Notes under the pieces: model-generated
Told to the model about the DNA's origin: nothing
Database searches by the model: none
Seen by the model: only the letters and a program-made list of their open reading frames with translations
Translations under genes and position numbers: made by a program
Assembly (NCBI GenBank): GCA_019422105.1
Contig: JAHZDZ010000005.1
Span: 27,007 to 91,006, forward strand
From: Bacillota bacterium
GTDB lineage: Bacteria; Bacillota; Clostridia; Lachnospirales; Anaerotignaceae
Length of the DNA: 64,000 nucleotides
Reading direction: 5' to 3'
Part shown: positions 8,893 through 16,516 of the stretch, piece after piece
How positions within the stretch are numbered: position 1 is the first letter of the stretch
Layout of the letters: each line of letters opens with the position of its first letter

Positions 8893-8926
8893 AAAAAGGC
8901 ATTCCAGTGAAAGAAATACCTTTTTA
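8893..8926 (-). terminator. Displaced native terminator of the V-ATPase operon
   Basis: A hairpin of AAAAAGGTATTTC against GGAATGCCTTTTT (minus strand) lies 30 bases after the displaced ntpD stop codon. Its position shows it was the original end of the V-ATPase transcript before the element inserted. Confidence 0.75.
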
Positions 8927-8955
8927 TTTATATTTAGAACACCAACTGTGTCATT

Positions 8956-9026
8956 TTACGCGCCCAGCATAGCGTCCTGTCTTCTTTTTTCCTCAATGGC
9001 CTTTTCAAGAACCATATCCTTGACCT
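8956..9026 (-). pseudogene. Displaced original 3' end of ntpD (V-ATPase subunit D)
   Basis: Read on the minus strand, this stretch encodes VKDMVLEKAIEEKRRQDAML followed by GA and a stop at 8956-8958. The intact ntpD ends VKDMIAKKAIEERRKQDEAL followed by EAM. The match begins exactly at the shared 14-base core CATATCCTTGACCT. Upstream of the core (above 9026) the reading has no ntpD similarity. The fragment has no start and is separated from the rest of the gene by 7.6 kb of element. It is the left-hand junction of a site-specific insertion. Confidence 0.9.
9013..9026. other. Left attachment core of the ntpD element
   Basis: CATATCCTTGACCT is identical to 16639-16652 inside the intact ntpD. 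The flanking chromosomal and element sequences diverge from this point, so the crossover probably occurred within or very near these 14 bases. Confidence 0.8.
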
Positions 9027-9130
9027 GTATGGGCGTCCCTTGCCTTTTCGTCTTAATTAGTCCCATAAAGCCCCGTTTTATCACGTTTTCAGTTTTCCCA
9101 TTTCTTAACCAGTCCCAACTGGTTTTATAT

Positions 9131-9170
9131 AGTATTATCGTATTCTCGGTAAAATCTCGGTATTTTATGG
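9131..9170. repeat. Left arm repeat of the element (likely integrase arm site)
   Basis: AGTATTATCGTA, four variable bases, CGGTA, then AATCTCGGTA is repeated in the same orientation at 16517-16556 near the other end. Such direct repeats at both ends suit the arm-type sites of a tyrosine integrase. Confidence 0.65.
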
Positions 9171-9236
9171 TACGCTTTATAACTTTTTCTTTTATTCTGT
9201 GCTATTATATGTTAAAATCTTATACAAGGTAACCGT

Positions 9237-9276
9237 GACAGGTAGTTAGCCTCCATTTTTTACCAAGGAATGGAGG
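9237..9276 (+). promoter_or_regulatory. 5' leader of the toxin mRNA with sequestered ribosome binding site
   Basis: CCTCCATT (9250-9257) is complementary to AATGGAGG (9269-9276), which contains the toxin ribosome binding site, so the leader can fold to hide it. Just upstream, GACAGGTAGTT (9237-9247) is complementary to AACTACCTGTC (9375-9385) after the gene, allowing long-range 5'-3' closure of the mRNA. Both are hallmarks of type I toxin messages. Confidence 0.7.
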
Positions 9277-9285
9277 TGATGCCAT

Positions 9286-9369
9286 ATGACAGTTTTTGAA
9301 AGTATTTACTTAATGCTTTTCTTTGGAACTTTCATACTAGCATTACTTTCCTACATAAATAGGAAATAA
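9286..9369 (+). CDS. Type I toxin, putative holin-like small membrane peptide
   Basis: The 27-residue peptide runs MTVFESIYLMLFFGTF then ILALLSYINRK. It is one hydrophobic helix with a basic end and a perfect GGAGGTGAT ribosome binding site. This matches the putative holin-like toxin family (MTVFE...GTF...ALL...), related to Fst/TxpA-type toxins that insert in the cell's own membrane. The messenger can fold so that its ribosome binding site is hidden, and an antisense transcript starts opposite its 3' end. In the element it lies between attL and the integrase, the usual place for a maintenance module. Toxicity is inferred from family only. Confidence 0.85.
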   Translation: MTVFESIYLMLFFGTFILALLSYINRK

Positions 9370-9373
9370 TTAA

Positions 9374-9416
9374 AAACTACCTGTCTGATAACTTTGGCGA
9401 GTTAAACAGGTAGTTT
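9374..9416. terminator. Bidirectional terminator shared by toxin and antisense RNA
   Basis: Perfect arms AAACTACCTGT / ACAGGTAGTTT with a 21-base loop lie five bases after the toxin stop codon. T-rich flanks on both strands let it end both convergent transcripts. Confidence 0.8.
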
Positions 9417-9464
9417 ATCTTTGTTCAAGGCTAACCACTTTGTGGCGGTTACCCCACTTGGCAT
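9374..9464 (-). ncRNA. Predicted antisense antitoxin RNA
   Basis: A strong minus-strand promoter at 9471-9499 would start a transcript near 9464 that runs convergently into the toxin's 3' end and stops at the shared hairpin. Its 5' part (GGTAACCG...GTTAGCC, 9429-9453 on the minus strand) repeats a motif in the toxin leader (GGTAACCG...GTTAGCC, 9226-9250). This resembles the shared repeats of par-type loci. The exact RNA ends are inferred. Confidence 0.7.
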
Positions 9465-9470
9465 ATATTT

Positions 9471-9499
9471 ATTATAGCTGTTCTTTTTGAACTTGTAAA
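9471..9499 (-). promoter_or_regulatory. Promoter of the antisense RNA
   Basis: On the minus strand TTTACA (9494-9499) and TATAAT (9471-9476) are separated by exactly 17 bases. It is clearly stronger than anything visible before the toxin gene, as expected for an antitoxin RNA. Confidence 0.8.
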
Positions 9500-9519
9500 G
9501 CATTATCATATAAATTTTA

Positions 9520-10689
9520 TTATGCCGTTAAACTATCCAATGCGTTCAGCTTCTCCATTTCCTTCAGCTTCTTATCTGGTATCACATGAACATAGGTGTC
9601 ATAAGTAATTTTCACATTCTTATGCCCTAACTGTTCGCTGACTATTTTTATACCAATGTCAGCTTCAAAACATCTGGTTGCATATGTGTGACGTAATGTG
9701 TGCATTGTTCCATGTTCTATTTTCGCTTTTTTCCGTATCCTCTCAAATATCGTTTGTATATTCCTAGGGTGCAATATCGTTCCTGCACTGGTTGGAAATA
9801 CAAGGCTTTCTGACCTCCACTCTTTTCCTATAGTTTGAAATTCTGCTTTTTGCTGTTCTCTATGCTCCTTCAATAAATTTATCAGCATATCTGTTATGTA
9901 AATTTTCCTCTTACTGCTTTTGCTCTTGCAATAGTCCTGTACCTGTAATTCTGTTTTCTTGCCTTCTGCATAATAGTTATGTATGACTGCTGTTTTCTTG
10001 TTGATGTCTATATAATGCTTGTCAAAATTGATATCTTTCCATGTCAAGGCTGGTAATTCCCCTAGCCTTGCGCCCGTATAAAGATAACTCATAAACAATA
10101 CTTTATACCGCTCGCCCTCCAACGCTTTAACAAATGCCTTTTGTTCTTCCACTGTAAATACCGTCATTGTTTTTGTGTTGTCCTCTGGAAACGCTATGTC
10201 CTCGCATGGGTTTGTTTTTATCATTTTATTTTTAACCGCCTGCTTTAACGCTCCATTGAGTACGTTGTAAACCTTAATAAATAATGAAATACTGTTCTCA
10301 CCATTATTATAAGCCTTGTCGAGCATATATTGTATCTGTCCAGTTTCCAGCTTATTTAATGGTACGCCTCCTATATATGGATTGATATGTATTCTGATAT
10401 TATTGTAATAGCTTGTTTTCGTTGTCGGTCTCAACTTCTTCTTGTATTTATCCATCCAGTTTTGACACCACTTTTCTACTGTAATATCCCCCCTTTCCAC
10501 CTGTATCCCCATATTTAAAGTAAGTTTCAGTTCCTCTAATTTCTGTATTGCCTCTTTTTGCGTATCGCCATACAAATATTTGTACTTTGGTTTGCCGTCC
10601 GCATTCATTCCTATTTTTAATGATGCAAGCCACTTGCCGTCTTTTCTCAATGTAATACTGCCTTCACCATTACACCGCCTTTTATTCAT
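9520..10689 (-). CDS. int: Tyrosine recombinase / integrase of the ntpD element
   Basis: The ATG at 10689 is chosen because GGAGG lies ten bases upstream, giving 389 residues. It has an N-terminal arm-binding domain (NGEGSITLRKDGKWLASLKIG), a SAM-like core-binding domain (VEKWCQNWMDKYKKKLRPTT) and a catalytic domain. The catalytic residues are visible: Arg in TGARLGEL, His-x-x-Arg in HTLRHTY, His in LGHKNV and Tyr in YDTYVHV. The family cuts and rejoins DNA at short core sites. Position beside attL and the arm repeats point to ntpD as its target. No excisionase is recognisable next to it. Confidence 0.96.
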   Translation of the reverse strand: MNKRRCNGEGSITLRKDGKWLASLKIGMNADGKPKYKYLYGDTQKEAIQKLEELKLTLNMGIQVERGDITVEKWCQNWMDKYKKKLRPTTKTSYYNNIRIHINPYIGGVPLNKLETGQIQYMLDKAYNNGENSISLFIKVYNVLNGALKQAVKNKMIKTNPCEDIAFPEDNTKTMTVFTVEEQKAFVKALEGERYKVLFMSYLYTGARLGELPALTWKDINFDKHYIDINKKTAVIHNYYAEGKKTELQVQDYCKSKSSKRKIYITDMLINLLKEHREQQKAEFQTIGKEWRSESLVFPTSAGTILHPRNIQTIFERIRKKAKIEHGTMHTLRHTYATRCFEADIGIKIVSEQLGHKNVKITYDTYVHVIPDKKLKEMEKLNALDSLTA

Positions 10690-11311
10690 TTTTACGCCTC
10701 CTATTCTCCATTCCATATCTTTGGGATGGGTATGGTATCACTTTTATGCAACAAAGTCCATGCTAACATCAAAAACTGGTAAAAGTGGTAAACTTCCTTA
10801 TCAAACGTATATTAGAAAAAGTGGTAAAACTGGTAAGCCAGTCCTATCCTATACTTTTCACCCTATTGTCAATTTTGCAATAGAAATTTTATTTGAAATT
10901 TACCTAGCACCGCCTATCTTTATTCCCCTACTCTTTCCATCACTTTCTATAATTTCTTTGAAAACCCCCACAATTCAACCCTTTTACAGAAATAAAACCT
11001 ATAACCAACTTTTTTTCATTTGGTTATTACATTTTTGGTTTATTATTATTTGGTTATTATCTTACTTTGGTAACTCCATATTATTGTCAAAATTCATTTA
11101 CCGTTTCCCCTGCAATGCCTTTTATGTCTATATTTACCTAGTCAATATTTTGTCGCTTTGCACCAAAACCGCCTCCGGCATCCGGATTTCTTTCCGGTAC
11201 TAGTTGGGAACTTTGAGAACTTTGGGAACTTTGGGAACTTTGGGAACTTTGGGAACTTTTCCAAATAAACATAGAAATAGCAGACACTTTTCAATGTCTG
11301 CCTATTCCTGT
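10690..11311. repeat. Gene-free 620-base region with three short-repeat arrays
   Basis: No gene is supported. Array 1: four 9-mers of the form (C/G)TGGTAAA(A/C) at 10776-10793 and 10821-10838. Array 2: TTTGGTTATTA at 11019, TTTGGTTTATTA at 11034 and TTTGGTTATTA at 11049. Array 3: six perfectly phased copies of TTGGGAACT (second copy TTGAGAACT) at 11204-11257. Clusters of iterated 9-11-mers upstream of an integrase suggest protein-binding sites, either integrase/excision control or a replication origin. No initiator gene is visible. Confidence 0.75.
11280..11301 (-). terminator. Hairpin after the 11312-11734 gene
   Basis: GCAGACA / TGTCTGC with an eight-base loop lies ten bases after the stop codon. 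The following minus-strand sequence is AT-rich but has only a weak T run. Confidence 0.5.
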
Positions 11312-11734
11312 TTAACCTATTCTGTTGTTTATTTTGAAACTATTAAGACTGCTATTAATTGTCTGTTGCTTAATAAATCCCCTCCACCTTTTCTCAAGCA
11401 GAATACTAATTCCTGTAACTATCTTCGCACTGATTAAATCAATAGATATGTATATTTCTGCAACTTTGACTTTTCCATTTGTATATATGCTGTAGCCATA
11501 TTCACTCTTATAAACAAATATGCTGTTTGGCAATTTCAGCCGTTTTAACTCCTTTACATCTCCGTCTATTAAACCCCACTTTGCCCCTAACAGCTTAGAT
11601 ATGTTGAACAGGCTGTCGAAATCTGCATTGTCATTGCCGTCATTAGGCATGATTATGTTTGCCGTAATAAACCCATTCGGTAACTGCAGCGCATAGTAGC
11701 CATTGCCCATATCTATTAAGTATAACCCATTCAT
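11312..11734 (-). CDS. Hypothetical protein of the element
   Basis: The start at 11734 has AGGAGG upstream and overlaps the previous stop (ATGA), giving 140 residues. The protein starts MNGLYLIDMGNGYYALQL and is beta-rich with no signal peptide, membrane segment or recognised motif; its C-terminal part is basic (EKRWRGFIKQQ). It is coupled to the small gene before it. The pair is probably accessory to element biology, but I do not recognise the family. Confidence 0.65.
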   Translation of the reverse strand: MNGLYLIDMGNGYYALQLPNGFITANIIMPNDGNDNADFDSLFNISKLLGAKWGLIDGDVKELKRLKLPNSIFVYKSEYGYSIYTNGKVKVAEIYISIDLISAKIVTGISILLEKRWRGFIKQQTINSSLNSFKINNRIG

Positions 11735-11934
11735 TTTCCTTTGCCTCCTTCCTCTGCCTGTATCTTTAGACAATCCACTGTCGCTATTGCCTGTGACACT
11801 CTTTCAATTATTCTTTCTTTTTCTGCTGTGTCCATTGGTATTGATATATTAATTGCAACCCCTGTTTCCTTGCATACCAGACTTCTTGTATATGCTGGTT
11901 TGCTTGCCTGTACCTCGTAAAATAATGGTTTCAT
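11731..11934 (-). CDS. Small hypothetical protein of the element
   Basis: This 67-residue product has AAAAGGAG before its ATG and overlaps the next gene by four bases. A strand-rich first half (YTRSLVCKETGVAINISIPM) is followed by a helix (EKERIIERVSQAIATVDCL). No domain is recognised. Coupling to the downstream gene suggests they work together. Confidence 0.65.
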   Translation of the reverse strand: MKPLFYEVQASKPAYTRSLVCKETGVAINISIPMDTAEKERIIERVSQAIATVDCLKIQAEEGGKGK

Positions 11935-12001
11935 TTAAACCACTCCTTTTCATTTTTATATTCTCCTTTGGAACACATGATTTTTAACTAGCCTTTTACA
12001 T

Positions 12002-12034
12002 AAAAAAATAGGACACCCCTATTTGGAATGTCCC
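12002..12034 (-). terminator. Terminator of the lipoprotein gene pair
   Basis: On the minus strand GGGACA / TGTCCT hairpin followed by ATTTTTTTA, 27 bases after the stop codon at 12061. Confidence 0.75.
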
Positions 12035-12060
12035 ATTTCTTTTCAACATATTAAATTTTA

Positions 12061-12888
12061 TCATTCAAGAACTGCACCTTTTTCAATTAGTTTCTGTTTT
12101 ATTTGTTCATTTTCTGTAATACCTATGCCGTATGCTTCTTTTAGTTCAGGAAACTCTAAAAGTGCAGACCAATTTTCAACTTTATATATATTAATTTTTT
12201 TAAGTTCAGTACAATTAATTAAATCATCAATATTTTCATATGTCACATTATAATTATTTAAATTAATTTCTTTTAACTTTTCACATTGTGCAAATGGTTC
12301 TAAAGTAACACTTCCTGTCAAGCTATTAGAATAAAAGCACTGTAAATCAGGTAGTGATTTCAAAAAATCCAAATTTTTTACCTGTACTCCTTCGCCCATT
12401 TCATTTATTACCAAAACTTGGAGGTTCGGAAAATATTCTAAATCTTCCAACGACTCTATTAAAAGAGGTTTTTTACTATATTCATTGTCTGGATCAAGAA
12501 ACTCATAATTTGCAATATTTGCCTGATTGTATGCTGATGACAAGCTAAATGTACCATACTCATACGGAATATTGGAGATTGCAAACGCTTTACCGTTAAT
12601 ATCAATGCCTATCTGCTTAATCTCCGCTAAATCTTCCTCTGTTATCTCTCCTGTCATATTGCCCATAGCTTTTCGTAAATATTTTTCAAATGTTGGGTCT
12701 GCAAATTTTATAGGCGCACTTTCATCAACTATTGTTGTTTGTATTTCTTCTTTTTGTTCCGTTTCTTCCTCATGTGATATGCTTGCTGTTGCCTTCTTAC
12801 TATCACTGTCACACCCAACCAATAAACCCATAAATACCATGCAGGTTGCTAGCAATAATATTAAATTTTGTATACGATTTTTATTCAT
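12061..12888 (-). CDS. Leucine-rich-repeat-like lipoprotein (element cargo)
   Basis: The ATG at 12888 is spaced best from GAGGGGG, giving 275 residues. It has a lipoprotein signal (ILLLATCMVFMGLLVGC), a charged linker (EEETEQKEEIQ) and irregular leucine-rich repeats such as LEDLEYFPNLQVLVINEMG and LKSLPDLQCFYSNSL. It is therefore anchored outside the membrane and probably binds protein or peptide. It sits eight bases after the secreted stalk-domain protein and shares its transcript. Cell-surface cargo in an integrative element suggests a host-fitness trait; the partner is unknown. Confidence 0.82.
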   Translation of the reverse strand: MNKNRIQNLILLLATCMVFMGLLVGCDSDSKKATASISHEEETEQKEEIQTTIVDESAPIKFADPTFEKYLRKAMGNMTGEITEEDLAEIKQIGIDINGKAFAISNIPYEYGTFSLSSAYNQANIANYEFLDPDNEYSKKPLLIESLEDLEYFPNLQVLVINEMGEGVQVKNLDFLKSLPDLQCFYSNSLTGSVTLEPFAQCEKLKEINLNNYNVTYENIDDLINCTELKKINIYKVENWSALLEFPELKEAYGIGITENEQIKQKLIEKGAVLE

Positions 12889-12901
12889 ATCCATTTCCCC
12901 C

Positions 12902-13603
12902 TCAATATAGCGTTAATGTTGCATCATATAAATAGCAAGCATAACTATGTTGTGTGCTGATCCGGAATTTATCTACGCCTGTCACATCAACAGATATGGC
13001 AATTGGCTCTTCAAAAGTTTTTACAGTGTAAGAAGCAAGCTCTTTGCCTGTATCAATATCTGTAAAAATAATCGTATTTTCTTCTGTGCTTCCATTTTCA
13101 GTGTCGACGCCCAAAAGCATGGCATTAAATGTCTTATATTTTCCTCCTAAAAGAAATTTACCATAACAAGGATTTGCATTATCTGATTTTATATCCATTT
13201 GTCTATTTGTAAACGTATATGTTGCAAAAGCATTTCCTGAAATGGGTTTTAATGTATTCATTTTTACAGTTTTGCTCAATTCTTCAGTATTGTATTCTCC
13301 AATGTAAATAGTTGAACTATTAGCGTCCCATGCAACTTCTTTTGCCCCTCCAGATATTGCATTGACACAAGCCCTTAATGGCAGATATGTTGTGCCATTA
13401 TAAACAAATGGTTCTACTATATTTCCATTTCCGTCTCTAGGAGTTACCTCTTGTCCATCTACAACCAATTTAATATTACTATAAACTACTTCTATTGTCT
13501 TTCTTGCTGACATTGCCATAGTTGGAATACTGGTAAACATAATTGAAGTCATTACTACACCAATCATAATGCCCTTAGCCGTTTCCTCTTTAAACTTCTT
13601 CAC
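12902..13603 (-). CDS. Secreted stalk-domain (copper amine oxidase N-terminal-like) protein (element cargo)
   Basis: This 233-residue protein has a signal peptide (GIMIGVVMTSIMFTSIPTMAMSA). Residues 40-105 form a stalk domain: IKLVVDGQEVTPRDGNG, EPFVYNGTTYLPLRA, VAWDANSSTIYIG. The C-terminal 110 residues are beta-rich and resemble an NPCBM-like carbohydrate-binding fold (CYGKFLLGGKYKTFNAMLLG), which is a tentative call. Such proteins bind the wall or glycans in Clostridia. It is first in a two-gene transcript with the LRR lipoprotein. Confidence 0.82.
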   Translation of the reverse strand: MKKFKEETAKGIMIGVVMTSIMFTSIPTMAMSARKTIEVVYSNIKLVVDGQEVTPRDGNGNIVEPFVYNGTTYLPLRACVNAISGGAKEVAWDANSSTIYIGEYNTEELSKTVKMNTLKPISGNAFATYTFTNRQMDIKSDNANPCYGKFLLGGKYKTFNAMLLGVDTENGSTEENTIIFTDIDTGKELASYTVKTFEEPIAISVDVTGVDKFRISTQHSYACYLYDATLTLY

Positions 13604-13786
13604 TTTTAACGTCCTCCCTTATATAAGTTGATTTAACTTCCTTTATTATATAGTATCATTATATCAAAATCAATATATTAACTGTCTTTTTATATATTAG
13701 TGCTATCACTTAACTTTACTATGAGCGCATACAACATTTTTAATTGCTGATACTATATTCATATAGCATTTGGAGGTGATTGTTGT

Positions 13787-13969
13787 ATGGCTACAAATAA
13801 ACGTGTTTTTACTTTAAGACTACAAGATGATGTCTTTGATAAAATTGAATACCTTGCAAAAGACCAACACCGTTCTATGACTAACTTTATTGAGTTTGTG
13901 CTTTTGCAGTACTTAGATGAATATCAGAAAGATAATGGAGATATTAACCTTTCTGACAATGAGGACTAA
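13787..13969 (+). CDS. Ribbon-helix-helix DNA-binding protein
   Basis: This 60-residue protein has GGAGGTGATTG upstream. Residues 5-50 follow the ribbon-helix-helix plan: strand KRVFTLRLQDDVFDKI, helix LAKDQHRSMTNFIEFVL. The acidic tail DNGDINLSDNED is unusual. It could be the element's transcriptional regulator or a recombination accessory factor; the sequence does not tell which. It is the only plus-strand gene of the element apart from the toxin. Confidence 0.8.
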   Translation: MATNKRVFTLRLQDDVFDKIEYLAKDQHRSMTNFIEFVLLQYLDEYQKDNGDINLSDNED

Positions 13970-13976
13970 TATAAAC

Positions 13977-14003
13977 GGCAGACCCTTTCCCTTAAAGTCT
14001 GCC
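13977..14003. terminator. Bidirectional terminator between convergent genes
   Basis: GGCAGAC / GTCTGCC hairpin between the stop codons at 13969 (plus) and 14008 (minus), with T-rich flanks on the plus strand. Confidence 0.7.
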
Positions 14004-14007
14004 TTAC

Positions 14008-14286
14008 TTATTTTGTATCCTCTGCATTACATAACAGCTTTTGTACAAATGCTCCATGTAGGATACCTTTCTTATAAACACTATTTAATTCATATTTATG
14101 CTTCAATTCCATAGTTTCTATGAATTTATCAAAATCCTCATAGTCGTCTGGTAACAATACATTATGTATTGCCTCCTGTAACTCTGCCGCCCTCTCTGCT
14201 ATCTGTTTATATTCCTCCTTGTATGCACAATCTTTCCTATGTGTGCTATTGAGCATTTCTTCTATGTATTCCATTTCCTTGTCCAT
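14008..14286 (-). CDS. DUF6809-like small alpha-helical protein
   Basis: This 92-residue protein is entirely helical and charged. The arrangement EYKQIAERAAELQEAIHNVL...FDKFIETMELKHKYEL...KGILHGAFVQKLL resembles DUF6809, a family common on clostridial mobile elements and of unknown function. An AGGAGGG-type ribosome binding site precedes it. It is convergent with the ribbon-helix-helix gene. Confidence 0.65.
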   Translation of the reverse strand: MDKEMEYIEEMLNSTHRKDCAYKEEYKQIAERAAELQEAIHNVLLPDDYEDFDKFIETMELKHKYELNSVYKKGILHGAFVQKLLCNAEDTK

Positions 14287-14918
14287 TTTTAGCCCTCCTG
14301 TGTATATTGGTTCATTTACATCTGTACCCCCTCAACCCCTCCCCTGCTGTTACTCTGCTCCTTCTCTTGTCCTCCTATTCCCTAGTTTTATACTGTCTTG
14401 CCGTACTCCTTATTTCTGGGTTTGGTACTTCTTTTCGCATTTACGTCCGTTTTAGAGTTCGCCTTTTTTTATAACTAGCTGGAGTATAGGAAAACTCATG
14501 CCTATTTACAATCTTGTGTGTTGTGGATAACCCCATACTCATGTTGTTTTCTGTATACATAAGTATCTTGTACTTACAATGTCGTCAATCATATGCTACC
14601 TTTTCGAGCCATTTCATGAATATAATATGTCGCAAATTTACTGCCGTTTGTTCATGCAATTAAAAATCCTTTCCTGTATACTTAAATTTTACAATGCTGA
14701 AATATTGTTTTTTCATTTCCTAAACTTGTTCTAATCAGCCTTAAAATTTCATTTATGCTGAAAATCGCTCTACTGTTCACGCTGATGTATCCCTAAAATT
14801 CCACCCACTGTATACCCTATTTTTCATCGCCTGAAACAACTTTATTTTTTTAAAATTTTCTTTTTTAACGCTATCCCTGCCACTGTATCTCTTTCAATTT
14901 CATATCTGTACAAACTAT
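14287..14918. other. 630-base gene-free region with a DnaA-box match
   Basis: No open frame of merit is present on either strand. At 14522-14530 there is a perfect DnaA-box match (TGTGGATAA). The surroundings are AT-rich. With no replication protein nearby, an origin is only a possibility; a single 9-mer can arise by chance. Confidence 0.4.
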
Positions 14919-15548
14919 TTAAAAATCAATGAGTTCCTCCCCTGCCTCATACTCCTTTGCTCTCCTGTAAAAGGTGTTTGCCTTTAAATTCAGTGTTTCC
15001 ATAGCCTTTTTCGCTGTTATCTCTCCCTCCTTCCATTGCAGATAAACCTTCTCAAAGTCTTTGCATTCTATTTTCTTCCTGCCCTTGTATTTCCCCTCCG
15101 CCTTTGCTATTTTAATTCCCTGTGTCTGCCGTTCTTTTATCTTCTCCCGTTCCTTTTCCGCCATGTAAGCTAATAGATTAAATACAATATCGGCTATTAA
15201 CTTCTTTGTCGTATCCCCTTTATCTCCTGTGCTGATAATTGGCATATCCAGAACAACTATGTTTATCCCTCTGTCAATCAGCCCTTTCCATTCTTTTTTG
15301 ATTTCCTCATAATTCCTGCCGAACCTGTCTAGTTCAGTAATTACTAAAATGTCGCCACCTCTCAGTAACTGTTCTTTTAATAGAATATAATTGTCTCTAT
15401 TAAAATCCTTTCCACTCATTTCATCAACAATGATGTCCCTTTCATTTACTCCATATTTTAATAGTGCTTCTTTTTGTCTTTCTATGTTCTGTTTTGTTGT
15501 TGACACCCTTGCATAACCATATGTTTTATTTGCACTTTCATTGCTCAT
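14919..15548 (-). CDS. Small serine recombinase (resolvase/invertase family)
   Basis: This 209-residue protein has the resolvase catalytic domain: nucleophile Ser16 in GYARVST, and ITELDRFGRN and LAYMAEKEREKIKERQ in the dimer and E-helix region. A C-terminal helix-turn-helix follows (ITAKKAMETLNLKANTFYRRAKEY). The size suits a resolvase or DNA invertase rather than a large integrase. Its start is 70 bases from a dense array of TTTTGACATA half-sites, the usual arrangement of a res site beside its gene. Its job may be resolving dimers of the element or controlling its own promoter. Confidence 0.93.
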   Translation of the reverse strand: MSNESANKTYGYARVSTTKQNIERQKEALLKYGVNERDIIVDEMSGKDFNRDNYILLKEQLLRGGDILVITELDRFGRNYEEIKKEWKGLIDRGINIVVLDMPIISTGDKGDTTKKLIADIVFNLLAYMAEKEREKIKERQTQGIKIAKAEGKYKGRKKIECKDFEKVYLQWKEGEITAKKAMETLNLKANTFYRRAKEYEAGEELIDF

Positions 15549-15616
15549 TTTCGTTTCCTCCTGTAAAGAATTTTTTCTTTACATTCAGAAATCTGTTTCA
15601 ATAAAAGCCTTTTCTA

Positions 15617-15780
15617 TTTTGACATATATGTCAATAGACTCCCTCCCATTTTTGACATATTTCAAAATTCATTTGTAACCCTATTGCCATATGTCAAACC
15701 TACTATTGTCACATTTTTGACATATTTCAATAAACCACACCCGTGTGAAGTATGTCAAAATTCATTTATTTTGACATACT
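15617..15780. repeat. Array of TTTTGACATA half-sites upstream of the resolvase gene
   Basis: Half-sites TTTTGACATA or the reverse TATGTCAAAA occur at 15617, 15627 (reverse), 15650, 15690 (reverse), 15715, 15751 (reverse) and 15769. The first two form the perfect palindrome TTGACATATATGTCAA. The last two form AGTATGTCAAAA / TTTTGACATACT with an eight-base spacer. A candidate res/operator locus for the adjacent serine recombinase. Confidence 0.8.
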
Positions 15781-15813
15781 CCTAAAATATTCCACAAGGA
15801 TAAACTATTTTAT

Positions 15814-16302
15814 TTATGCTGTTTTCATTACCTCCTTTGTATCCTCCAAAACCTCAACGCCTTTTGCAACATTTATTTTCCCTTTGCTGTCTAACCATGC
15901 CCCGCCCTGAATAATCCCCATTTCAAGGTATATTTTCAACTTTTCCTCTGTAATATCCATTCTTCCGTGTCTGCTACTGATTACCTCATAAACTGTTTTT
16001 CCACTCTCCTTTGTAGCCTTGACTACTGTATAAAAGTTATTCACTGGACAATCGCTTTCAACTACTGCCGTATAGGTATTTATTCCAGACCTTGCTAATA
16101 AATTTATTTGTTTAAACCCTTCTGTATCAAGTTCTAATTCTTCACCGTTTAACCTGAACCCGTTCAACGCTTCACCATTCTTCAATGCCGTTATAATTGC
16201 CTTTTCTGTCATTCCGATAAATTCTTTTGTTTTACTCTCATAGAGTATATATCCTGTCAATCTGTTTCCTAACGTCTCGCTGTTCACTAAGTATTTACAC
16301 AT
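15814..16302 (-). CDS. Hypothetical protein of the element
   Basis: This 162-residue soluble protein has a GGGGGAAAC ribosome binding site. It is predicted alpha/beta, with two similar-looking segments (GYILYESKTKEFIGMTEKAII and YTVVKATKESGKTVYEVISS) but no catalytic motif I know. It is the gene closest to the right end and is transcribed toward the resolvase across the TTTTGACATA array. Its function is unknown. Confidence 0.7.
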   Translation of the reverse strand: MCKYLVNSETLGNRLTGYILYESKTKEFIGMTEKAIITALKNGEALNGFRLNGEELELDTEGFKQINLLARSGINTYTAVVESDCPVNNFYTVVKATKESGKTVYEVISSRHGRMDITEEKLKIYLEMGIIQGGAWLDSKGKINVAKGVEVLEDTKEVMKTA

Positions 16303-16470
16303 ATTGTTTCCCCCTTTTTAAATGTATCTTTTCTTTTTCCTCAACTTCTACAATCATTCTAACGCTGTTCAAATACCTTGCCTAGTCGTGAACCTGCAAG
16401 GCTTTTGCCCTTGCTTTCTCTACTGGTTTAGTGACTGTGTAGAACAACTTTATAAAAATAAACACAACAA

Positions 16471-16506
16471 AAAAGGTATCAGCTAATTTCTTAACTGATA
16501 CCTTTT
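16471..16506 (-). terminator. Element-supplied terminator for the V-ATPase operon
   Basis: AAAAGGTATCAG / CTGATACCTTTT hairpin with a twelve-base loop, 70 bases after the rebuilt ntpD stop codon. It replaces the native terminator now at 8893-8926 and insulates the element from the strong ATPase transcript. Confidence 0.85.
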
Positions 16507-16516
16507 AATCACATCT

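Noticed and set aside
10580..11203. 207-codon plus-strand frame
   Set aside because: Its first part is antisense to the integrase N-terminus and the rest is low-complexity; the region is better explained by iterated motifs.
11204..11257. Possible CRISPR array
   Set aside because: The 9-base units are contiguous with no spacers; it is a short tandem repeat.
14522..14530. Replication origin called from one DnaA box
   Set aside because: A single 9-mer match without a Rep gene, clustered boxes or an AT-rich unwinding repeat is not enough.
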